The notes under the pieces were generated by a model, which had not been told where the DNA came from, searched no databases, and worked only from the letters and a program-made list of their open reading frames with translations. Shown one piece after another: positions 57,613 through 64,000 of a stretch of DNA of 64,000 nt (position 1 is its first letter; each line of letters starts with the position of its first letter). The position numbers and the translations under genes were made by a program. The stretch comes from Empedobacter falsenii (GTDB lineage: Bacteria; Bacteroidota; Bacteroidia; Flavobacteriales; Weeksellaceae): assembly GCF_013488205.1 (NCBI RefSeq), contig NZ_CP040908.1, forward strand, positions 458,501 through 522,500, in the 5' to 3' direction.

Positions 57613-59217
57613 ATGGCAGAAATTATTACAATGCCTCGCTTAAGCGATACAATGGAAGAAGGAACTGTTGTAAAATGGCACAAAAATGTAGGAGATAAAA
57701 TTGCTGAGGGTGATATCTTAGCAGAAATCGAAACAGATAAAGCAATCCAAGAATTCGAATCAGAATTTGATGGAGTATTATTATATCAAGGTGTTGCAGA
57801 AGGTGTATCAACAAATGTTGATGAAGTTTTAGCAATCATCGGAAATGAAGGAGAAGATATTTCAGGTTTAATCGGAGGAGGAGCAAAAGCGACTACTGAA
57901 GTGAAAGAAGAAAAATCAACTCCCAGCGAAACAAAAACAGAAGAAGCAAAACCTGCTGCAGAAATCCCTGCAAATGTGGAAGTAATTACAATGCCTCGCC
58001 TTTCTGATACAATGGAAGAAGGAACTGTAGTTGTTTGGCACAAAAATGTTGGAGATCAAGTTGCGGAAGGTGATATTTTAGCAGAAATTGAAACAGATAA
58101 AGCAGTGCAAGAATTCGAATCAGAATTTGATGGTGTTTTATTATATCAAGGAGCTAAAGTGAACGAGCCTGCACCAGTAGATTCTGTTTTAGCAATTATT
58201 GGTGAAGCTGGTACTGACGTTTCTGCAATTGTAGCAAACGGAGGTAAAGTTGCTGCACCAGCAGTTTCTACAGAAGTTGTTGATGACGAAAAACCAGTAG
58301 TTGTACAATTAGATGTAAATAATAAGGTTGAAGAAACTTCTTCTTCTGATCGTATTTTTGCATCGCCATTAGCAAAAACAATTGCAAAAGATAAAGGAAT
58401 TAATTTAGCAGAGGTGAAAGGTTCTGGTGATAATGGACGTATCGTGAAAAAAGATATCGAAAATTATCAACCATCTGCTCAACCAAAAGCGGAAGCAAAA
58501 TCTGAATCAGTTAAACCAGCTCAAACTTTTGTTTCTGGAGAAGATAAAGTGATTCCAAATTCTCAAATGAGAAAAGTTATCGCTAAACGTTTGGCTGAAT
58601 CTAAATTTACAGCTCCTCATTATTACTTAAATGTAGAGTTGGATATGGATAATGCGATTGCTGCGCGCAAACAATTAAACTCAGTGCCTGATACGAAAAT
58701 TTCATTCAACGATATGATTGTGAAAGCATGTGCAATGGCTTTACGCAAACATCCAGCTGTTAATTCTACTTGGACAGATACAGAAATTATTCAACATGGA
58801 GATATCAATATCGGTGTGGCAGTTGCTGTAGAAGATGGTTTATTGGTTCCTGTTGTTAAAAATACAGATCAAAAATCATTTGCTCAAATTTCTGCTGAGG
58901 TCAAAGATTATGCAGGTCGTGCAAGAGATCGCAAATTAAAAGCAGATGAAATGGAAAAATCAACATTCTCTGTTTCAAACTTAGGTATGTTTGGAATCGA
59001 ATCATTCACATCGATTATCAATCAACCAAACTCTTGTATCCTATCAGTTGGTTCAATTATTCAAAAACCAGTTGTAAAAGACGGACAAGTTGTAGTTGGT
59101 AACACAATGAAATTATCTTTAGCTTGTGATCACAGAACAGTAGACGGAGCAACAGGTGCACAATTCTTACAAACATTAAGAATGTACATCGAAAATCCTG
59201 TTACAATGTTAGTGTAA
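57613..59217 (+). CDS. pdhC: Dihydrolipoamide acetyltransferase (E2 of pyruvate dehydrogenase)
   Basis: The E2 core transfers the acetyl group from lipoyl to CoA. The 534-residue product has two lipoyl domains (residues 1-80 with Lys43 in ETDKAIQEF; 121-200 with Lys163 in ETDKAVQEF), an Ala/Pro-rich linker, an E3/E1-binding domain (about 250-290; FASPLAKTIAKDKGINLAEVKGSGDNGRIVKKDI) and the catalytic domain with DHRTVDGA (His507, Asp511). The lipoyl domains are near-identical at DNA level with a 360-nt period. It starts 5 nt after pdhA and has a strong terminator. Confidence 0.95.
   Translation: MAEIITMPRLSDTMEEGTVVKWHKNVGDKIAEGDILAEIETDKAIQEFESEFDGVLLYQGVAEGVSTNVDEVLAIIGNEGEDISGLIGGGAKATTEVKEEKSTPSETKTEEAKPAAEIPANVEVITMPRLSDTMEEGTVVVWHKNVGDQVAEGDILAEIETDKAVQEFESEFDGVLLYQGAKVNEPAPVDSVLAIIGEAGTDVSAIVANGGKVAAPAVSTEVVDDEKPVVVQLDVNNKVEETSSSDRIFASPLAKTIAKDKGINLAEVKGSGDNGRIVKKDIENYQPSAQPKAEAKSESVKPAQTFVSGEDKVIPNSQMRKVIAKRLAESKFTAPHYYLNVELDMDNAIAARKQLNSVPDTKISFNDMIVKACAMALRKHPAVNSTWTDTEIIQHGDINIGVAVAVEDGLLVPVVKNTDQKSFAQISAEVKDYAGRARDRKLKADEMEKSTFSVSNLGMFGIESFTSIINQPNSCILSVGSIIQKPVVKDGQVVVGNTMKLSLACDHRTVDGATGAQFLQTLRMYIENPVTMLV
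57625..57791 (+). repeat. First copy of the lipoyl-domain coding repeat
   Basis: This segment of pdhC matches 57985-58151 with few base changes (a 360-nt offset), coding the two lipoyl domains. Such tandem domains recombine easily and are a point where assemblies may collapse. Confidence 0.7.
57985..58151 (+). repeat. Second copy of the lipoyl-domain coding repeat
   Basis: Counterpart of 57625-57791; differences are mainly at third codon positions, with Ile-to-Val at the residue after DKA and Lys-to-Val before WHKNVG. Confidence 0.7.
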
Positions 59218-59240
59218 GCTAAGATTTAATATATTTTTTT

Positions 59241-59270
59241 AAAGACCATTCATCGAATGGTCTTTTTTTT
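59241..59270 (+). terminator. Terminator of pdhA-pdhC
   Basis: AAAGACCATTC (59241-59251) with GAATGGTCTTT (59255-59265), loop ATC, followed by a T-run to 59270. Confidence 0.9.
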
Positions 59271-59320
59271 GTTATAGATTTTATGAATTTGTATCTTTAA
59301 TCTCTAAAGTAATTAATTTA

Positions 59321-60262
59321 ATGAAGCAACTAAAATTCTACTTTAATATTTTAAAACAGACAATTGTTGAATTTGGTGAGGACCGAATTATGAAATTGAG
59401 CGCTTCGTTAACTTATTACGCATTGTTTTCACTTTCACCATTAATTCTGATTGTAATTTCCAGTGCAAGTTTATTCTTTAAGAAAGATGCTATCGAAAAC
59501 CGAATGTTTTATGAGCTTAAAAATATTGTTGGTCCAGATGTCGCTTTAGCTGTACAAAATTTTGTTACAAATTCTACCATTTCAGGAGATAGTTCGCTTG
59601 CTTTATATATAGGTATCGGAATTTTGATTTTTGGTTCTACAACAATGTTCACCGATATGCAAGATAGTCTCAATCTTATTTGGCGTGTCGAAGCAGTTCC
59701 TCGTAGAGCTTGGTTGAAATTTGTAATAAATAGAGGGCTTTCATTTTTGATTATCCTTTCATTAGGAATAGTTTTAATAGCAACAGTAATATTAAATAGT
59801 ATATTAATGAGTTTTGGAGAAGAAATTTTCAGTCTTTTCGAACTCGATACCATTATGACGAAGACCACAGTTATTCTTCTTAATAATACATTGAGTATTT
59901 CAATCTCGATTTTGATATTTTATATTCTCTTCAAGATTCTTCCCGATGCACGTATCAAAGCAAAACAAGCTTTTGTAGGAGCGTTTTTTACGGCGATTCT
60001 ATTCTTTATTGCAAAATATTTAATTGGTATTTATATCGCAAACTCCAAATATTCTACCATTTTTGGATCGGCAGGTTCGTTGGTTATTCTTTTGTTGTGG
60101 ATTTATTATGTTGCAACAATTCTATATTTCGGCGCAAAATTCACAAAAGTATTTGCCGAAGCCAAAGGTTACCCTATTATTCCAAAACGAAATGCGAAGC
60201 TTAGAAAAGTGTCTTTTGTAGATCATATTGCAGAAAAACACGATTACAAAAGTATCGATTAA
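59321..60262 (+). CDS. YihY/BrkB family membrane protein
   Basis: The 313-residue inner-membrane protein has six hydrophobic segments and the family motifs SASLTYYALFSLSPLILIVIS (about 27-47), IGIGILIFGSTTMFTDMQDSLNLIWRVE (about 95-122) and the end segment GSAGSLVILLLWIYYVATILYFGAKFTKVFAEAKG. Once wrongly named RNase BN; function is uncertain. Single gene, 103 nt after pdhC. Confidence 0.88.
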   Translation: MKQLKFYFNILKQTIVEFGEDRIMKLSASLTYYALFSLSPLILIVISSASLFFKKDAIENRMFYELKNIVGPDVALAVQNFVTNSTISGDSSLALYIGIGILIFGSTTMFTDMQDSLNLIWRVEAVPRRAWLKFVINRGLSFLIILSLGIVLIATVILNSILMSFGEEIFSLFELDTIMTKTTVILLNNTLSISISILIFYILFKILPDARIKAKQAFVGAFFTAILFFIAKYLIGIYIANSKYSTIFGSAGSLVILLLWIYYVATILYFGAKFTKVFAEAKGYPIIPKRNAKLRKVSFVDHIAEKHDYKSID

Positions 60263-60567
60263 TAATAATTGATTTTTTTTTGAATAAACAATTGTCGCGA
60301 AGCGACAATTTCTCCCGAGTAGATAGCCACAAAGTATCCGTTGTTGATTTGCTTAAATCAGCAAACCATCACCGTCTAATCATTTCTTGCGGTAAAAACG
60401 AAATACGAAACTATCCCCTTGAGGGGATTATAGGAGTGTTTTTTTAGTTCAGAGTAGTAAGTAATGAGTTCTAAGTTTCGAGAAACAGAAAAATATACTA
60501 TATAATATACACAATCCTTTTTAGTATTCTTATAAATCTCTCGATAAAATTATCTCCACCCAGTCCT

Positions 60568-60584
60568 GCTGAACTCGTTTCAGC
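60568..60584. repeat. TGAA-5-TTCA intergenic hairpin, G-C variant
   Basis: GCTGAA-CTCGT-TTCAGC is a perfect six-pair stem. Compared with 44359-44375 it is in reverse orientation and the second pair has changed from T-A to C-G, so pairing was kept. Confidence 0.6.
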
Positions 60585-60805
60585 ATCACATCCAAATAAT
60601 CAAAAACAAATTTTCTTATTTTTAACTAAATCGAAAAAATGACCTTTCAATAAAAAGGCGTTCATAAATGAAGAAATTCGAAGCGAAGAAAAAGATTTAG
60701 CCGATAGGTTTTTAAATCTTTTCGCGCAGAATGAATCATTTTAGCTTTTTTATTGAGGTCTTGATTTTAATACCCAAAATCATCTCATGATTTTTTCTCT
60801 TAATC

Positions 60806-60834
60806 TCAAATGTTTTGTATCAAGACAAAATGAA
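60806..60834. repeat. 29-nt direct repeat, copy 1
   Basis: Identical to 60875-60903, 69 bp apart. Its middle, TTTTGT-ATCAAG-ACAAAA, is an inverted repeat. Preceding bases (TTTCTCTT) are also shared. Confidence 0.65.
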
Positions 60835-60874
60835 TGAATATATCTAAGCTCCACAGGAGTTTCTCTTCCTAATT

Positions 60875-60903
60875 TCAAATGTTTTGTATCAAGACAAAAT
60901 GAA
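60875..60903. repeat. 29-nt direct repeat, copy 2
   Basis: Exact copy of 60806-60834. Only two units were found, so it is not called a CRISPR array. Confidence 0.65.
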
Positions 60904-61100
60904 AGTATTTTCCTTTGTTATTCTATTATTCCACTAAATCCCCATAATTTTCCATTCGTAAATCCAAAATCGTCACTCGTAAATCATCCATTTTCCCGTC
61001 TAAAATTGTCGATCTCTCGTTTTAAACCTAAAAATTTCAAAAAATATTTCGCGTCATACCAGCAACTTAAGAACAGAATGTAAAATAAATGTAAATTATG

Positions 61101-61133
61101 TTTGGAAAAGCGGAAAAAGGGTACGTATATTTG
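61101..61133 (+). promoter_or_regulatory. rRNA promoter P1
   Basis: TTTG (61101-61104), 21 nt, TATATTTG (61126-61133). The transcript would begin with AACCTC and a weak stem AATAC/GTATT near 61141-61162. Confidence 0.65.
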
Positions 61134-61211
61134 CAACCTCAATACGAAAGACGAGTAGTATTGAAATTGACATAGGGACTTATATAGCGATAAAAATTAT
61201 TTAAAAATAAA

Positions 61212-61242
61212 TTTGCGAGTTTAGAAATAAGTATTACCTTTG
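61212..61242 (+). promoter_or_regulatory. rRNA promoter P2
   Basis: TTTG (61212-61215), 19 nt, TACCTTTG (61235-61242). The core AATAAGTATTACCTTTGCAA (61227-61246) recurs exactly in P3, 113 bp downstream. Confidence 0.7.
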
Positions 61243-61324
61243 CAAACCGATCCCGAAAGGAGTTTTGGAGTGAAAGTAAATTTGACTTATTGAAATAAAA
61301 ACTTTAAAAATTTTCGAAATAAAA

Positions 61325-61355
61325 TTTGTTAGTTAAAAAATAAGTATTACCTTTG
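61325..61355 (+). promoter_or_regulatory. rRNA promoter P3
   Basis: TTTG (61325-61328), 19 nt, TACCTTTG (61348-61355), a near-copy of P2. Its leader begins with a stem GCAAA-ACC / GGT-TTTGC around a GAGA tetraloop (61361-61381). It is the closest to 16S, about 165 nt upstream. Confidence 0.7.
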
Positions 61356-61410
61356 CAACCGCAAATACCGAGAGGTTTTGCTAAGATGAGAAGTTCATTT
61401 GAAATTATAA

Positions 61411-61453
61411 AATATACAGAAGAAAAAATAGCCGAATAAAACGAAGTCAATCC
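61411..61453 (+). other. 5' arm of the 16S precursor processing stem
   Basis: This stretch (with AGCCGAAT at its core) is complementary to 63078-63113 behind 16S, including AGCCGAAT/ATTCGGCT and TCAATC/GATTGA. Such stems bring the 16S ends together for RNase III cutting. Confidence 0.6.
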
Positions 61454-61524
61454 TTGGATAATGGAGCTATAGGAAATTCGAAGTTGTAAAAAACAGAAGC
61501 TAACGCTTCAAAAAAAAATTATTT

Positions 61525-63042
<1,518 letters not shown>

Positions 63043-63061
63043 TTTAGAGAACGACGAATTT

Positions 63062-63113
63062 TCTTCTATTAGTAGAAGATTGATTTTGATTCGGCTTTTT
63101 ATTCTGTAATATT
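63062..63113 (+). other. 16S 3' flank: hairpin and 3' processing arm
   Basis: TCTTCTA-TTAG-TAGAAGA (63062-63079) is a perfect local hairpin right after 16S. The partly overlapping 63078-63113 pairs with the 5' flank at 61411-61453. Confidence 0.55.
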
Positions 63114-63147
63114 TATAAATATAGACCACTCTTTAAGAGTATTAAAG

Positions 63148-63221
63148 AGTCTCATAGCTCAGCTGGTTAGAGCGCTACACTGATAATGTAGAGGTCGGCA
63201 GTTCGAGTCTGCCTGAGACTA
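63148..63221 (+). tRNA. tRNA-Ile (GAT)
   Basis: Acceptor stem AGTCTCA (63148-63154) with TGAGACT (63214-63220); anticodon GAT at 63182-63184 in loop CTGATAA closed by CTACA/TGTAG; T-loop GTTCGAGTC. Discriminator A at 63221; CCA is not encoded. It lies in the 16S-23S spacer as in most bacteria. Confidence 0.95.
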
Positions 63222-63236
63222 CTAATATAGTAAAGA

Positions 63237-63310
<74 letters not shown>

Positions 63311-63318
63311 CGAAGCGA

Positions 63319-63376
63319 TAAACGAAGTTCGAACTTCGAAATTCGTTTAAAGCAGAAGAGTTCATTGACATTATTG
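63319..63376 (+). other. 16S-23S spacer: stem-loop and boxA-like sequence
   Basis: AACGAAGTTCGAACTTCGAAATTCGTT forms a nested palindrome (63321-63347), with GAAGTTC/GAACTTC at its core. It is followed by GTTCATTGACATTATTG (63360-63376), similar to the boxA antitermination sequence ahead of Bacteroidota 23S genes. Confidence 0.45.
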
Positions 63377-63499
63377 AAAAAAAACATACAATCAAAACAG
63401 ATTTAGAGATAAATCAAAGTTTATATAAGGTATACAATTAATCAAGAAAACGAGTAAGATTAACATAACCGCTCAATAATATGACGGTTAAATCGAGAA

Positions 63500-64000
63500 A
63501 AAAGTTACAAAGGGCGTACGGCGGATGCCTAGGCTTTGAGAGGCGATGAAGGACGTGATAAGCTGCGATAAGCTACGGGGAGCGGCACATACGCATTAAT
63601 CCGTAGATTTCCGAATGGGACAACCCGGCATGTTGAAGACATGTCACTCACGTAAGTGAGAGCGAACGTTGGGAACTGAAACATCTAAGTACCAATAGGA
63701 AAAGAAATCAATTGAGATTCCGTAAGTAGTGGCGAGCGAACGCGGATTAGCCCTAAAGACTTTATAATGATAATAGAATAACCTGGAAAGGTTAACCGTA
63801 GAGGGTGATAGTCCCGTAAATGAAATTTTTATTAAGTTGATAACGAGTAAGGCGGAACACGAGAAATTCTGTCCGAATATGGGAGGACCATCTTCCAAGG
63901 CTAAATACTCCTCAAAGACCGATAGTGAACTAGTACTGTGAAGGAAAGGTGAAAAGCATTTCGAATAGAAAGTTGAAATAGAACCTGAAACCGTACGCCT
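63500..64000 (+). rRNA. rrl: 23S ribosomal RNA, 5' part
   Basis: The 23S 5' domain starts near 63500, with GCGTACGGCGGATGCCTAGGC (from 63514) aligning to the E. coli 23S start, and AGTAGTGGCGAGCGAACGCGG near 63726. The gene is cut by the window end; about 500 of 2,900 bases are present. The exact 5' end is estimated from E. coli spacing. Confidence 0.95.

Larger units (their letters stand above)
60263..61100. other. Noncoding stretch with several short repeats, upstream of the rrn operon
   Basis: No gene could be supported. Visible: a hairpin at 60290-60310 (AATTGTCGC/GCGACAATT), a small palindrome TCCCC-TTG-AGGGGA at 60414-60427, the intergenic hairpin at 60568, the 29-nt direct repeat pair at 60806 and 60875, and two CAYTCGTAAATC copies at 60953-60964 and 60974-60985. 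The piece 60660-60780 has frames interrupted by stops and looks like decayed repeat sequence. It may be a repeat graveyard kept by the rrn flank. Confidence 0.5.

Noticed and set aside
60806..60903. Possible CRISPR array
   Set aside because: Only two repeat units, no further units at the same period, and no cas genes; the repeat hairpin also fits a dispersed element.
63644..63898. Open frame on the minus strand inside 23S rRNA
   Set aside because: Overlaps the conserved 23S 5' domain; not coding.

Overview
The window looks like a chromosomal segment of a low-GC member of the Bacteroidota, class Flavobacteriia, most likely family Weeksellaceae (Empedobacter/Weeksella/Chryseobacterium relatives). 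The evidence is the 16S rRNA sequence (including an altered 3' end with no CCUCC), promoters of the Bacteroidota type (TTTG, about 19-21 nt, TAnnTTTG), A-rich start regions without Shine-Dalgarno motifs, type IX secretion sorting domains, GldF/GldG, and Bacteroidota-only families (DUF4295, DUF4834, DUF6263). The genus is inferred from memory of 16S sequences and was not checked.

Layout. 1-1431: 3' part of a secreted M60-like metallopeptidase with a FISUMP domain. 1510-16246: the large ribosomal protein cluster (S10-spc-alpha), rplC to rplQ, with secY, infA and rpoA. It starts at rplC, not rpsJ, from its own promoter. It is interrupted after rpsN by a terminator and a small membrane-protein gene, and restarts at rpsH from a new promoter. 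16486-19013: a siderophore-type TonB receptor on the minus strand, its promoter flanked by a repeated 12-mer. 19294-27979: a lipoprotein, DUF4834, YfhO, a glycosyltransferase and a large T9SS type B cell-surface protein. 28076-35851: an unknown protein, malic enzyme, a lipoprotein, a T9SS type A secreted protein, dnaK, and a HEMVH-peptidase/CsaA fusion. 35906-41117: M1 peptidase, lnt, rpmB-rpmG-DUF4295, ftsY. 41170-45919: two small secreted proteins, an outer-membrane barrel protein, and a divergent acyl-CoA reductase/ferredoxin pair. 46118-51241: gldG-gldF-hemJ and SAM hydroxide adenosyltransferase on the minus strand, phoH, and a 57-residue membrane protein. 51447-60262: VIT/VWA/DUF2135 surface protein, YifB/ComM ATPase, cytidine deaminase, pdhA-pdhC, YihY/BrkB. 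60263-64000: a noncoding repeat-rich stretch, three tandem rRNA promoters, 16S, tRNA-Ile, tRNA-Ala, and the 5' end of 23S.

The window is dominated by translation machinery: 24 ribosomal protein genes (25 if DUF4295 is one), infA, rpoA, secY, ftsY and an rrn operon. The four protein families here that have zinc-ribbon versions (S14, L28, L33, L36) are all in the zinc-free form. The rest is housekeeping and envelope biology: lipoprotein N-acylation, T9SS cargo, TonB receptors, the GldFG ABC membrane part, and pyruvate dehydrogenase E1alpha/E2.

No phage, insertion sequence, CRISPR array or obvious defence island was seen. The most unusual observations are the missing anti-Shine-Dalgarno sequence, the sigma-54-like promoter of dnaK, the peptidase-CsaA fusion, the infA/rpmJ hairpin whose 5' arm is repeated inside infA, the split ribosomal operon, and a dispersed intergenic hairpin family with compensatory base changes.
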